Shown here: in pieces, positions 8,654 to 19,548 of the stretch
How the letters are laid out: the number at the start of each line of letters is the position of its first letter
Position numbering within the stretch: the stretch's first letter is position 1
Assembly: GCF_011046735.1 (NCBI RefSeq)
Contig: NZ_CP049258.1
Location: 682,001 to 746,000, forward strand
Reading direction: 5' to 3'
Origin: Nordella sp. HKS 07
GTDB lineage: Bacteria; Pseudomonadota; Alphaproteobacteria; Rhizobiales; Aestuariivirgaceae
DNA: 64,000 nt
Notes under the pieces: model-generated
Told to the model about the DNA's origin: nothing
Databases searched by the model: none
Seen by the model: the letters and a program-made list of their open reading frames with translations, nothing else
Made by a program: the position numbers and the translations under genes

Positions 8654-10240
8654 TCAAAACGCCAGCCGCTTCGCCTGCTTGACTTGCGCCAGCCTTTCGA
8701 CCGCCGCCAGCACCTCATCCGGCACCGGCTCGTCGATCTGGACGAGGCAGATGGCGTCCTGGCCCTGCGCCTGGCGGCCGAGATGGAAAGTCGCGATATT
8801 GACGCCGGCATTGCCGAGCAGCATGCCGAGCGCGCCGATAAATCCCGGCTTGTCCATATTGGTCACATAGAGCATGTGCGGGCCGAATTCCGATTCGAGC
8901 TCGATGCCCTTTATCTGGATGATGCGCGGCTTGCCGTCGGAAAACACCGTTCCCGCCACCGAGCGCTCCATATTCGCCGTCTTGATGGTGAGCCGGATAT
9001 AGGTCTCGTAGGCGCCGCGCTGGGTCTGGCGTACTTCGTCCACCTTGATGCCGCGCTCCTTCGCCACCACCGGCGCCGAAACCATGTTCACATCGCCCAG
9101 CATCGGCTTGAGCACACCGGCAAGGGCCGCCGACGTGAGGGCGCGCGTATTCATGTCGCCGACCTCGCCCGCATATTCGATGACGATACCGGTGATCGGC
9201 TCGTCGGTGAGCTGGCCGGCGAAAGAGCCGAGCTTTTCAGCGACGGCGATGAAGGGCCTGAGGCGCGGCGCTTCGTCCGCCGAAATCGAGGGCATGTTGA
9301 GCGCGTTGGAGACCGCGCCGGTGATCAGATAGTCGGCCATCTGCTCGGCGATCTGGATGGCGACATTCTCCTGCGCTTCCGCCGTCGAGGCGCCGAGATG
9401 CGGCGTGGCGACGACATTCTCGAGCCCGAAGAACGGATGCTGGGTGGCGGGTTCGGTCTCGAACACGTCCAGCGCCGCACCCGCCACATGGCCGGATTTC
9501 AGCGCCTCATTGAGCGCCTCCTCGACGACGAGGCCGCCACGGGCGCAATTGATGATGCGCACGCCCTTCTTCATCTTTGCGATCGCCGCCTTGTCGATGA
9601 TGCCGCGCGTCTTGTCGGTGAGCGGCGTGTGCAGCGTGATGAAATCCGAGCGGCGCAGGACGTCGTCGAGCTCCACCTTCTCGACGCCGATCTCGATCGC
9701 GCGCTCCGCCGACAGGAAGGGATCGAAGGCGATGACCTTCATTCTGAGGCCGAGCGCCCGGTCGGCGACGATGGCGCCGATGTTGCCGCAACCGATCACG
9801 CCCAGCGTCTTGTTGAAGAGCTCGACGCCCATGAAGCGGTTCTTCTCCCATTTGCCGGCATGGGTCGAGGCATTGGCTTCCGGGATCTGACGCGCCAGCG
9901 CCATCATCAGCGAGATCGCATGCTCGGCGGTGGTGATGGCATTGCCGAAGGGCGTGTTCATCACGATGATGCCGCGCGCCGTCGCAGCGGGTATGTCGAC
10001 ATTGTCGACGCCGATGCCGGCGCGGCCGATCACCTTGAGTTTCGCCGCCGCGGCGATGAGTTTCGGCGACACTTTCGTCGCCGAGCGGATGGCCAGGCCG
10101 TCGTAATCGGCGATCGCCGCGAGCAGCGCATCCTTGTCCTTGCCCAGATCGGGCTTGTAATCGACGTCGATGCCGCGGTCGCGGAAGATCTGGACCGAGG
10201 CTTCGGACAGCTTGTCGGAAACGAGTACACGGGGTTTCAT
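8654..10240 (-). CDS. serA: D-3-phosphoglycerate dehydrogenase
   Basis: Oxidises 3-phosphoglycerate to 3-phosphohydroxypyruvate, the first step of serine synthesis. At 528 residues this is the long type, with an N-terminal substrate/NAD domain (GVIGCGNIGAIVADRALGL, the Rossmann GxGxxG; the catalytic His in HLGASTAEAQ), an intervening domain, and a C-terminal ACT domain (MLYVTNMDKPGFIGALG) that usually binds serine for feedback inhibition. The ATG at 10240 is preceded by GGAGG. It lies 70 bases downstream of serC on the same strand, so the two form a serC-serA operon. Confidence 0.97.
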   Translation of the reverse strand: MKPRVLVSDKLSEASVQIFRDRGIDVDYKPDLGKDKDALLAAIADYDGLAIRSATKVSPKLIAAAAKLKVIGRAGIGVDNVDIPAATARGIIVMNTPFGNAITTAEHAISLMMALARQIPEANASTHAGKWEKNRFMGVELFNKTLGVIGCGNIGAIVADRALGLRMKVIAFDPFLSAERAIEIGVEKVELDDVLRRSDFITLHTPLTDKTRGIIDKAAIAKMKKGVRIINCARGGLVVEEALNEALKSGHVAGAALDVFETEPATQHPFFGLENVVATPHLGASTAEAQENVAIQIAEQMADYLITGAVSNALNMPSISADEAPRLRPFIAVAEKLGSFAGQLTDEPITGIVIEYAGEVGDMNTRALTSAALAGVLKPMLGDVNMVSAPVVAKERGIKVDEVRQTQRGAYETYIRLTIKTANMERSVAGTVFSDGKPRIIQIKGIELESEFGPHMLYVTNMDKPGFIGALGMLLGNAGVNIATFHLGRQAQGQDAICLVQIDEPVPDEVLAAVERLAQVKQAKRLAF

Positions 10241-10309
10241 GATGACCTCCGAAAATATGTGACGGCTGAAAGACGAGTGGCGCGCGATCTGAATCGCGCG
10301 CGGCTGAAC

Positions 10310-11437
10310 TCAGCGGGTGGCTTCGGCGTATGCCCAGTCGAGCCAGGGGACCAGCGCCTCGACATCTGATGTCTCGACGGTCGCGCCGCACCAGATGCGC
10401 AAGCCCGGCGGCGCGTCGCGATAGGCGCCGATATCGAAGGCGGCGCGCTCGGCTTCGAGCAGCTTCACCATCGACTTCGGTACGCTCTCGCCGCCATCGA
10501 GGGTAAGGCACACCGACGTGTTGGAGCGCGTTTTCTCGTCCTTGACGAGGTGATGCGCGAAGGGACGCTCCGCGATCCACTTGTCGATCACCGACGCATT
10601 GGTGCTGGCCCTGCCGCGCAGCACTTTGAGCCCGCCTATGCCCTTCGCCCAGTTGAGCGCCACCAGGTAATCCTCGACGCACAGCATCGAGGGCGTGTTG
10701 ATGGTCTCTCCTGAGAAGATTCCGGCGATGAGCTTGCCGCCTTGTGTCATGCGGAAGATCTTGGGGATGGGCCAGGCCGGCACGTAGCTTTCGAGCCGCT
10801 CGACGGCACGCGGGGAAAGGATGATCATGCCATGAGCGCCCTCACCGCCCAGCACCTTCTGCCAGGAGAAGGTGGTGACATCGAGCTTGGTGAAATCGAG
10901 CGCTTGCGCGAAGGCGGCCGACGTCGCGTCGCAGATGGTGAGGCCCTGGCGGTCGGCGGGTATCCAGTCGGCATCGGGCACGCACACGCCCGACGTCGTG
11001 CCGTTCCAGGTGAAGACGACATCGTGATCGAAATCGACGGCGCCGAGATCGGGCAGCTCGCCATAGCCGGCTTTGAGGGCGCGCGCGTCCTTGAGCTTGA
11101 GCTGCTTGAGCACGTCGCTGACCCAGCCATCGCCGAAGCTTTCCCAGGCGAGAAGATCGACGGGGCGCGGGCCGAGCAACGACCACAGCGCCATCTCCAC
11201 CGCGCCGGTGTCGGAAGCCGGCACGATGCCGATCAAATGGCTGTCGGGAACTTCGAGGATCTCGCGCGTCAGCGTGATCGCCTGCTTGAGGCGCGCCTTG
11301 CCTTCGCTCGATCGGTGCGAGCGGCCGGTCAGTGCCTGTGAGAGGAGATCTGGTGACCAGCCCGGTATTTTCGCGCACGGGCCGGAAGAAAAATGCGGAT
11401 TAGCCGGCCGCACAGCCGGTTTCTCGATCGTCGTCAT
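10310..11437 (-). CDS. serC: Phosphoserine aminotransferase
   Basis: PLP enzyme that converts 3-phosphohydroxypyruvate and glutamate to phosphoserine. At 375 residues it belongs to the alphaproteobacterial SerC branch of class-V aminotransferases. The PLP lysine is in [16 protein letters not shown]. The N-terminus [15 protein letters not shown] matches the family. The start is the ATG at 11437, with GGAG five bases upstream; the frame is open further upstream, but that part runs through the leader hairpins and a repeat. serA follows directly. Confidence 0.96.
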   Translation of the reverse strand: MTTIEKPAVRPANPHFSSGPCAKIPGWSPDLLSQALTGRSHRSSEGKARLKQAITLTREILEVPDSHLIGIVPASDTGAVEMALWSLLGPRPVDLLAWESFGDGWVSDVLKQLKLKDARALKAGYGELPDLGAVDFDHDVVFTWNGTTSGVCVPDADWIPADRQGLTICDATSAAFAQALDFTKLDVTTFSWQKVLGGEGAHGMIILSPRAVERLESYVPAWPIPKIFRMTQGGKLIAGIFSGETINTPSMLCVEDYLVALNWAKGIGGLKVLRGRASTNASVIDKWIAERPFAHHLVKDEKTRSNTSVCLTLDGGESVPKSMVKLLEAERAAFDIGAYRDAPPGLRIWCGATVETSDVEALVPWLDWAYAEATR

Positions 11438-11482
11438 GTCTGCTCCATCCTTACAGATGGTCCGCCTCTCGGTGGGGAGAGG
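11438..11482 (-). ncRNA. Structured serC leader, candidate serC RNA motif
   Basis: Two perfect hairpins lie directly before serC on its coding strand. One has arms CCTCTC/GAGAGG with a six-base loop (11465-11482). The other has arms CCATC/GATGG with a six-base loop (11445-11460), and its 3' arm runs into the ribosome-binding site. A conserved serC leader motif of unknown ligand is known upstream of serC in Alphaproteobacteria; position and two-hairpin layout fit it. Assignment to that family is inference without a covariance search. Confidence 0.55.
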
Positions 11483-11552
11483 TGTCCCGGCGACGCTCTT
11501 GCCCGAGACCCGCGCCTTCGTCAACAACTTTGCGTGAAGAAAAGCTCCCTGC

Positions 11553-11607
11553 TCCCTCCTCACGCGAAGCGTGGAGAGGGGGCGCGAAGCGCCGGGTGGG
11601 GTCTTCG
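11553..11607. repeat. GC-rich intergenic palindromic repeat
   Basis: An imperfect palindrome (ctccctcctcacgcgaagcg, then tggagagg and a gcgcgaagcgc stem) lies between serC and the terminator of the next gene. It resembles the copies at 1929, 15970, 16124 and 37922. Confidence 0.55.
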
Positions 11608-11643
11608 CAAAAAGCAAAACGGCGGTGGATTTCTCCACCGCCG
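11605..11643 (-). terminator. Rho-independent terminator of the outer-membrane protein gene
   Basis: Perfect ten-base arms (11620-11629 with 11634-11643) around a four-base loop are followed on the minus strand by ttttgcttttt. It lies 32 bases downstream of the stop codon at 11675. Confidence 0.85.
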
Positions 11644-11674
11644 CTTCGTTCAAGCGAGGTCTCTCGATCGAGCC

Positions 11675-12235
11675 TCAGAACTTGAAGCGGATACCCGCGA
11701 GCGCCGAGTGATCGGCCGGATTCTCGCCGTCGAGCATCAGCTCGCGATAGCGATAGCCGAAGTCGAGCGCGATGCTCTGCGACATGTCGACGGACACACC
11801 GGCCATAAGGGCATAGGTGAAGCCATCATCGCTCTCGTCGCCGCCGAGCCAGCCCCAGCCGGCACCGGCGCCGACATAGGGCGTGAAGGCGGTATCGTTG
11901 CGCCAGTCGAAATACATGTTGCCGAGCACGGTCGTCAGATTGGCATCGGCGCCATCGCCGACGCTGTAGTCACCCGACCAGTCGACGCGAACGTCTGAAC
12001 GCAGATAATCATTGAACTGATAGCCGACACCACCGCCGACCGCGAAGGCGTTGTCGTCGTCACCCCAGTCGAGGAACGACCAGCCGAGATCGCCGCGCAG
12101 ATAGAAGCCCATCGCCTGATACTGATCCGGCGTGGTCGTCTCCGGTTCCGGCGGCGTCACATCGGCGGCATGCGCGGCGACGGCGAGACCCGCCGTCATC
12201 GCGGAAGCCAGCAAAACGAGCTTGAAAGAATTCAT
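11675..12235 (-). CDS. Outer-membrane beta-barrel protein
   Basis: A protein of 186 residues. The signal peptide is MNSFKLVLLASAMTAGLAVA with cleavage after AHA. The mature part has regular alternating strands (FYLRGDLGWSFLDW, GGVGYQFNDYLRSDVRVDW, PYVGAGAGWGWLG) and ends IRFKF, a BAM-type C-terminal signal. It is probably an eight-stranded porin-like barrel of the same broad class as the gene at 2958-3719, but not a close copy. The start at 12235 has AGGAG about eight bases upstream. It is divergent from the exporter gene at 12442, with nested palindromes between them. Confidence 0.82.
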   Translation of the reverse strand: MNSFKLVLLASAMTAGLAVAAHAADVTPPEPETTTPDQYQAMGFYLRGDLGWSFLDWGDDDNAFAVGGGVGYQFNDYLRSDVRVDWSGDYSVGDGADANLTTVLGNMYFDWRNDTAFTPYVGAGAGWGWLGGDESDDGFTYALMAGVSVDMSQSIALDFGYRYRELMLDGENPADHSALAGIRFKF

Positions 12236-12369
12236 AGACACTTCTCCTCTCCCGGATACATCCGGTAACTCACGTCCCTCGTGATTGTTCCTAGGTAGGA
12301 TCGTCCTGTGACCAGAGACGGGCTCGAATTGGGCGGCAAAAAGGCAGATTGTAACTGTTGCTAAAAGGT

Positions 12370-12410
12370 CACGGTCATTTGTTCCCGATCGGGACATGTC
12401 ATTGACCGTG
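12370..12410. promoter_or_regulatory. Nested palindromes between divergent genes, candidate operator
   Basis: Outer arms CACGGTCA (12370-12377) and TGACCGTG (12403-12410) enclose the perfect palindrome TCCCGATCGGGA (12383-12394), with nearly the same centre. The element sits in the gap between the divergent genes starting at 12235 and 12442. Which of the two it would control is unknown. Confidence 0.5.
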
Positions 12411-12441
12411 CACTGACCATGACGCTAGTTATCGCAGTGTC

Positions 12442-13386
12442 ATGAAACCCGCCGCAACGACAAGAGACTGGATGGCGCTCGCCGCCCTCGTGGTGACGTG
12501 GGGTTCCTCCTTCGCGATGACGAAGATTGCCGTTGCGTCGGTCGATCCGGCCTGGGTCATGGCGCTGCGTCTTTCGGTTGCTGGGATATTCCTTGGCGTC
12601 GTCGTAATGCTGACAAAGCGGCAATGGCCGCGCGACGGCAAGCTGTGGCTCTGGTTCGCCGGGCTGGGTTTCATCGGCCATGCGGTTCCCTTCTTCCTCG
12701 TCTCCTGGGGAACCCAGTTCGTCTCCTCTGGTCTCTCCGGCGTGCTGATGGGCGCGATACCGCTTTTCGTCATCGTGCTCGCGCATATCTTCCTCCCCGA
12801 CGAGAAGCTCACCCACATGAAGGCCGCAGGCTTCGTCACCGGTTTCATCGGCCTCATGATCGTGCTGGGGCCGGAAAAACTCCTCCGGTTCGAGGGCCAG
12901 GGCATGGCGTTGATCGGCGAGTTAGCGATCCTGCTGTCCTGTCTGTGCTATGCCGCGCACAGCCTCCTTGCCCGCCGCATCCCGTTTCAGGGGCCGGTGG
13001 AACAGGCCGCCGCCGTCTGCCTCACCGGCGGTGCTATGGGCGTGATCTTCGCCGCCCTCTATGCGCCCGACGGCCTCGACCGCGCGACCCCGCTTGCCTA
13101 TCTCTGCCTGCTCGGCCTCGGCATCGTGCCGACCGCGCTTGCCACCTTGCTGGTCTATGCCATTGTGCGGCGGGCGGGGGTGAGCTTCGTCGCCTATTCG
13201 AACTATCTGGTGCCCGTCTATGCGCTGGGGCTCGGCGCCGTGCTCCTCGGCGAGACCCTGACGGCGAATGTCGGCTTCGGCCTTGTGCTCATCCTCGCCG
13301 GCATCGCCGCGAGCCGCATGCAGCTGGGGAAGCTGGCCGGCCTTCCCCTTCCGACGCTCCGGCGCAAACCGGAATCCACCGAATAA
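12442..13386 (+). CDS. EamA-family (DMT superfamily) transporter
   Basis: Inner-membrane exporter of 314 residues with about ten hydrophobic helices in two EamA repeats of five. The first repeat begins at WMALAALVVTWGSSFAMTKIAV, the second near LIGELAILLSCLCYAAHSLLAR. The family exports metabolites, amino acids or drugs by proton or substrate exchange; the substrate here cannot be read from the sequence. The ATG at 12442 has only a weak ribosome-binding site. It ends five bases before the convergent glmM stop. Confidence 0.88.
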   Translation: MKPAATTRDWMALAALVVTWGSSFAMTKIAVASVDPAWVMALRLSVAGIFLGVVVMLTKRQWPRDGKLWLWFAGLGFIGHAVPFFLVSWGTQFVSSGLSGVLMGAIPLFVIVLAHIFLPDEKLTHMKAAGFVTGFIGLMIVLGPEKLLRFEGQGMALIGELAILLSCLCYAAHSLLARRIPFQGPVEQAAAVCLTGGAMGVIFAALYAPDGLDRATPLAYLCLLGLGIVPTALATLLVYAIVRRAGVSFVAYSNYLVPVYALGLGAVLLGETLTANVGFGLVLILAGIAASRMQLGKLAGLPLPTLRRKPESTE

Positions 13387-13391
13387 GCCCG

Positions 13392-14738
13392 TTACGCCGC
13401 CTTGCCGATCACGGTGCAGATTTCATCGACGATCTTCGCCACGAGGCCGGCGTCATCGCCCTCCGCCATCACGCGGATCAAGGGTTCGGTCCCGGAAGGA
13501 CGGATCACCAGACGGCCGGTTTTGCCGAGCATCGAGGTCGCGTCCGCTATCGCCTGCTTCACCATCGCCGCCTCGAGCGGCTTGCCGTCGCCATAGCGCA
13601 CATTCTTGAGCACTTGCGGCACTGGCTCGAACAGATGGCAGACCTGGCTCACCGGCTTGCTGGTCCGCACCACTTCCGCCAGCACTTGCAGCGCCGCCAA
13701 CAGTCCGTCGCCTGTCGTCGAGAAATCCGACATCACGATATGGCCCGACTGCTCGCCGCCGATATTGAACCCATGCTGACGCATATGTTCCACCACATAG
13801 CGATCGCCCACCTTGGTGCGCGCCAGCGTGAGCTTGCGGTCGGTCAGATGACGCTCGAGACCCAGATTGGACATGATTGTGGCGACGAGCCCGCCACCGG
13901 CAAGACGCTGCTGCCTGTGCCAGGAGGTCGCGATCAGGGCCATCAGTTGATCGCCATCAACGAGCCGGCCGTGCTCATCGGCGATCACGACGCGATCGGC
14001 GTCACCGTCGAGCGCGATGCCGATATCGGCGCGCGTCTCGATCACCTTGGCCGACATCGCCTCGGGCGCCGTCGACCCGCACTTCTCGTTGATGTTGAAT
14101 CCGTTCGGATCGTTGCCGATGGGAATGATCTCGGCGCCGAGTTCCCAGAGGGCGGCGGAGGCGACCTTGTAGGCGCCGCCATTGGCGGTATCGATGACAA
14201 TGCGCAGGCCTTCGAGGCGCAGATCCTTCGGGAAGGTGCGCTTGGCGAATTCGATATAGCGGGCCTGCGCGTCCTCGATGCGCTTGGCGCGGCCGAGCTT
14301 GTCCTGGGGGGCCGCGAGGCTCGCGCCGTCCGCCGTGTCGACCAGCTTCTCGATCGCCAGTTCCTGATCATCCGACAGCTTGTAGCCGTCCGGCCCGAAC
14401 AGCTTGATGCCGTTGTCGTAATACGGATTGTGCGACGCCGAGATCATGATGCCGAGATCGGCGCGCAACGACCTCGTCAGCATGGCGACGGCAGGCGTCG
14501 GCAGCGGACCGAAGAGGAACACATCGACACCGGCCGAGAGCAGACCGGCGGTCAGCGCCTGTTCGATCATGTAGCCCGAAAGCCGCGTATCCTTGCCGAT
14601 CACCGCGCGATGGCGATGGCTTCCCTTGGAGTAGACGCTGCCGGCCGCGAGGCCGATCTTCATCACCATATCGGGCGACATCGGCGCGCGGTTGGCGACG
14701 CCACGCACACCATCGGTTCCGAAATACTTGCGGGACAT
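13392..14738 (-). CDS. glmM: Phosphoglucosamine mutase
   Basis: Converts glucosamine-6-phosphate to glucosamine-1-phosphate for UDP-GlcNAc, the precursor of peptidoglycan and LPS. It has 448 residues. It starts [13 protein letters not shown]; the phosphoserine loop is [12 protein letters not shown] (about residue 100), the metal site DGDADR, and the sugar-binding/phosphate loops GGEQSGH and [10 protein letters not shown]. The ATG at 14738 has AGGA upstream. It is the last member of the run tilS-ftsH-folP-glmM, separated from folP by a 115-bp repeat. Confidence 0.97.
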   Translation of the reverse strand: MSRKYFGTDGVRGVANRAPMSPDMVMKIGLAAGSVYSKGSHRHRAVIGKDTRLSGYMIEQALTAGLLSAGVDVFLFGPLPTPAVAMLTRSLRADLGIMISASHNPYYDNGIKLFGPDGYKLSDDQELAIEKLVDTADGASLAAPQDKLGRAKRIEDAQARYIEFAKRTFPKDLRLEGLRIVIDTANGGAYKVASAALWELGAEIIPIGNDPNGFNINEKCGSTAPEAMSAKVIETRADIGIALDGDADRVVIADEHGRLVDGDQLMALIATSWHRQQRLAGGGLVATIMSNLGLERHLTDRKLTLARTKVGDRYVVEHMRQHGFNIGGEQSGHIVMSDFSTTGDGLLAALQVLAEVVRTSKPVSQVCHLFEPVPQVLKNVRYGDGKPLEAAMVKQAIADATSMLGKTGRLVIRPSGTEPLIRVMAEGDDAGLVAKIVDEICTVIGKAA

Positions 14739-14787
14739 GGCTTTCCTTTTCTCCAGTTCACCCAGCCTATAGCAGATCACATCCTGC

Positions 14788-14902
14788 TAGATCACGATGA
14801 GTTTGGATTGAGGCGATCCAAACTCATTAACGTGATTGATTCTTATATGTTAGCGCGGGATTCTTGCGAAAAACCGGTGCCCGCTTTTTCGCATCCCACG
14901 CT
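14788..14902 (+). repeat. 115-bp double-hairpin repeat, copy 1
   Basis: First of three same-length copies (others at 41470-41584, inverted, and 44080-44194). It begins tagatcacgatgag. It contains a first stem around ATGAGTTTGGATTG and its complement, bounded by GATCACG/CGTGAT, and a second stem with arms like GCGGGAT and GCGAAAAA. It lies between the folP stop and the glmM start. Confidence 0.85.
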
Positions 14903-14907
14903 CATGG

Positions 14908-15960
14908 TTAAAGTCCGCTGCTCTCCGGATCGGCGGCTGCCAACGCCACCGCCAATGCCTGCCGGGTCCCCTTGACATCGTGGACGCGCAGAATCTGGGC
15001 GCCGTTGAGGGCGGCATGAAGGGCGCCGCCGACGGAACCGAATACCCGCTGGCCCGCATTCTTCTCAGCCGTCAGCGCGCCGGTGAAGGCCTTGCGCGAC
15101 AGTCCGACCAGGAGAACGGCGCCCAGCCCGTGGAACAGTGTCAGCTCGTTGAGCAGCGTCAGATTGTGGCGGAAGGTCTTGCCGAAGCCGATACCGGGAT
15201 CGATTGCGATGAGCCGGCGGGGTATCCCTGCCGCCTCACACGCGGCGATGCGGCCGGCCAGCATATCGAAGACATCGAGCGTCACATCGTCATAGACGGG
15301 ATTGACCTGCATCGTCTTCGGATCGCCCTGAGAATGCATGATGACCACCGGCAGATCGACATCCGCCGCGGCTTTGAGACTGTCCGAATCGTACGATAGG
15401 GCGGAGACGTCATTAATGATTGCGGCACCGACCGCCGCGGTGCGGCGCATGACCTGCGGCTTGCGCGTATCGACTGACACGCAGTGCCCGCCTTTCGCCA
15501 GGGCCCCGATGACGGGCAGGATGCGCGCAATCTCCTGGTCGGCCGTGACTGCGTCGGAGCCGGGACGGGTCGATTCTCCGCCGATATCGAGAATGTCGGC
15601 GCCTTCGCCGGCAAGCCCGAGACCATGGGCGACAGCCTCCACAGTGGTTGCCAGTTCGCCGCCATCGGAGAAAGAATCAGGGGTGACATTGACGATGCCC
15701 ATGAGCTTCGGCCGACCCATCGCCAGGCCGGCGAAATCGGGGCGCGGGCTTTCGATCAAGGCGAGCCGTTCGCCGTGGTTGCGCGCTTCGGCGTAGGGAA
15801 TGACGCTTCGCCTGACATGCGCGCCATCGCGCTCGATGAGCTCGGCTTGCGTGAAGGCGATGAAATCCGAACCGCCAAGCGCGCCGCCCTGGCCAGCCGC
15901 GATCGCCCGGCGCGCATCGGGTCCATAGAGAAGGCTGAGTGGTCGCAGATAGAGGGTCAT
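14908..15960 (-). CDS. folP: Dihydropteroate synthase with N-terminal extension
   Basis: Condenses 6-hydroxymethyl-dihydropterin pyrophosphate with p-aminobenzoate to dihydropteroate. Pterin and pyrophosphate motifs are present: MGIVNVTPDSFSDGG, DIGGESTRPG and VGLSRKAFTG. The protein has 350 residues, about 70 more than the classic enzyme. The extra part is an N-terminal segment (MTLYLRPLSLLYGPDARRAI onward) before the barrel begins near residue 80. The ATG at 15960 is a likely start; a longer frame reaches 16008 through a repeat. It sits between ftsH and glmM, the usual alphaproteobacterial order. Confidence 0.95.
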   Translation of the reverse strand: MTLYLRPLSLLYGPDARRAIAAGQGGALGGSDFIAFTQAELIERDGAHVRRSVIPYAEARNHGERLALIESPRPDFAGLAMGRPKLMGIVNVTPDSFSDGGELATTVEAVAHGLGLAGEGADILDIGGESTRPGSDAVTADQEIARILPVIGALAKGGHCVSVDTRKPQVMRRTAAVGAAIINDVSALSYDSDSLKAAADVDLPVVIMHSQGDPKTMQVNPVYDDVTLDVFDMLAGRIAACEAAGIPRRLIAIDPGIGFGKTFRHNLTLLNELTLFHGLGAVLLVGLSRKAFTGALTAEKNAGQRVFGSVGGALHAALNGAQILRVHDVKGTRQALAVALAAADPESSGL

Positions 15961-15969
15961 GTACGACTT

Positions 15970-16040
15970 ACCCTCGCCCCGCATCAGCAGGGAGAGGGAG
16001 GGCCCCATTGCCGAGCAATGGGAGGAGTGAGGGGCAAGCC
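15970..16040. repeat. GC-rich intergenic palindromic repeat
   Basis: Imperfect palindrome beginning ccctcgccccgcatcagcag, with inner arms ccattg/caatgg and flanks ccctc/gaggg. It is one of a pair in the ftsH-folP gap. Confidence 0.6.
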
Positions 16041-16123
16041 CTGAGATCCGCGAGTTGCGAACGGAAAGTGGTTCTGCAGCGAGAGAAGAGAAGTGGATCT
16101 GAAATAGAATGCTCTTCGAAGCG

Positions 16124-16196
16124 CATGCCCCTCACCCTTCCCGCCGCTTCGCGTCGGGCCCCTGCCCTCTCCGCGCTGCAGCGGGGAGAGGGATGA
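16124..16196. repeat. GC-rich intergenic palindromic repeat
   Basis: A second element in the ftsH-folP gap, with cgcttcgcg and ccgcgctgcagcggg stems and ccctctcc/ggagaggg flanks. It is of the same general type as the element at 15970. Confidence 0.6.
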
Positions 16197-16214
16197 AGGC
16201 ATCGACCGATTGCC

Positions 16215-18146
<1,932 letters not shown>

Positions 18147-18276
18147 GTGGTTCCTCTCTAAGGGGCGCACCAGGGCGCAAGACCGAAGACTTGGGCCGAT
18201 CCTGCCGCCCAAAAGTTAAATCTAACATAGGGATGCGGGCCAGGATTGCCAAGCGTAGCGGCAATCCGCACTTGCA

Positions 18277-19548
18277 TTAAAGGTCAATTTTCTGAAATTC
18301 CGCCTGCGCTTGCAACCCGGGCGAGACGGTTTGTCCCAGATAGCCGATGGATGGAACGGCGGCGATCTCTCCCGCCTGGAGGAGGGCCGGCAGCCCATCC
18401 TGCACGAAAGCCGGGATGGCCGGGTTGCGCGGCACTTTCAGGCCAAGCACCGGCAGGATAACGACGTCGCGGCAGGCCTGGCCGACACTGATCTTGAACC
18501 GGTTGTCCCACAGGACGCTCTGGCCTGGAGCCAGAAGCACCGGCGTCCGGCTGATCCGGCCGGCCTCCCGCCCGATCAGCAGGTGCCGCTGGCGCAGGGC
18601 GATACGGCAGCCGGCGAGGGTCCGCGCCTCGCTGCCGCTTTGCCGCAGCCTGTGATGAAGGGCCTCGACCGCCATGAGCCGCGGCGGCTCATCGCCACCC
18701 CCCAGACGCCCGAGCAGCCGTTCGAGAAGCTGGATGGCCACTTCCTCATCGAGCTTGCGGAAGGCGGCGAGCGCAACCATGGCGAAACCTTCCGGTCTGA
18801 GCTCCACATGGCGCGCCATGAAGTCGCGGGCCAGTTCCTCGATCGGATGCAGCGCCCGCTCGAGGCGGGCCGCCGAGCGTGCCACGGCTTCGGGGGTAAG
18901 GCCGAACTCGGCCAGGAGCGGCATCGCCTTGCGCAGGCGCACCCGCTCGAAGCGCTCGTCCTGGTTGCTTGGATCCTCGATCCAGGGATGAGCGGCGGCG
19001 GCGAGCGTCGCCCTGAGCTCGGCCCGGCTCGTATGCAGCAAGGGTCGCTCGAGAACGACCGGCCCGGCCTCGTCGGTGCGCATGCCGGCGAGCCCTCTGA
19101 TTCCGCTGCCGCGCGCCAGCCGCATGAGGAAGGTCTCGGCCTGGTCCTCACGTGTATGTGCGGTTACCAGCATGCTGGCCCCCTGCGCCAGGCACCAGTC
19201 GCGCATCAGTCCATAGCGGATCTCGCGCGCTTTGGCCTGGAGCGCGCTGCGGGGTTTGCCGCCAGTCCAGCTGAGGATGCGGGCATCGAGGCCGAGCGCC
19301 TGCGCCCAGCCTGTGACGGTCCGGCATTCGCCCGCCGCCTCCGGCCGCAAGCCGTGATCGACGGTGAGAACGGTGATCCTGGGCGGATGCGCGAGCGTGT
19401 TGGACCAGCGCGCCACGAGCCACATGAGGGCCGTCGAATCGCTGCCGCCCGAAACGGCGAGCGCGACATGGGCATGGAAGGACAGGCTTTCGAGAAGCGC
19501 TTTCGCGGCGTCTTGGCTGATCGGCGAGGCTGCCTCAGCAGCCGGCAC
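18277..19548 (-). CDS. tilS: tRNA(Ile)-lysidine synthase
   Basis: Modifies C34 of the CAU-anticodon tRNA(Ile) to lysidine so that it reads AUA. It has 423 residues. The PP-loop ATPase motif SGGSDSTALMWLVAR lies at about residue 34, followed by HGLRPEA and AHTREDQAETFLMRLARGSG. The C-terminal half is less conserved, as is usual. The start is GTG at 19548 inside the cpoB 3' end (14-base overlap), with GGAG seven bases upstream, so translational coupling to cpoB is likely. Confidence 0.95.
   Translation of the reverse strand: MPAAEAASPISQDAAKALLESLSFHAHVALAVSGGSDSTALMWLVARWSNTLAHPPRITVLTVDHGLRPEAAGECRTVTGWAQALGLDARILSWTGGKPRSALQAKAREIRYGLMRDWCLAQGASMLVTAHTREDQAETFLMRLARGSGIRGLAGMRTDEAGPVVLERPLLHTSRAELRATLAAAAHPWIEDPSNQDERFERVRLRKAMPLLAEFGLTPEAVARSAARLERALHPIEELARDFMARHVELRPEGFAMVALAAFRKLDEEVAIQLLERLLGRLGGGDEPPRLMAVEALHHRLRQSGSEARTLAGCRIALRQRHLLIGREAGRISRTPVLLAPGQSVLWDNRFKISVGQACRDVVILPVLGLKVPRNPAIPAFVQDGLPALLQAGEIAAVPSIGYLGQTVSPGLQAQAEFQKIDL

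Noticed and set aside
8507-10369. Plus-strand open frame of 620 codons opposite serA.
   Set aside because: Antisense shadow of serA with low-complexity composition and no family features.
12498-14975. A very long plus-strand open frame (825 codons) across the exporter and glmM genes.
   Set aside because: It is the opposite-strand or frame-shifted reading of well-supported genes, rich in Arg, His and Gly, with no recognisable domain. High GC content makes such frames common.
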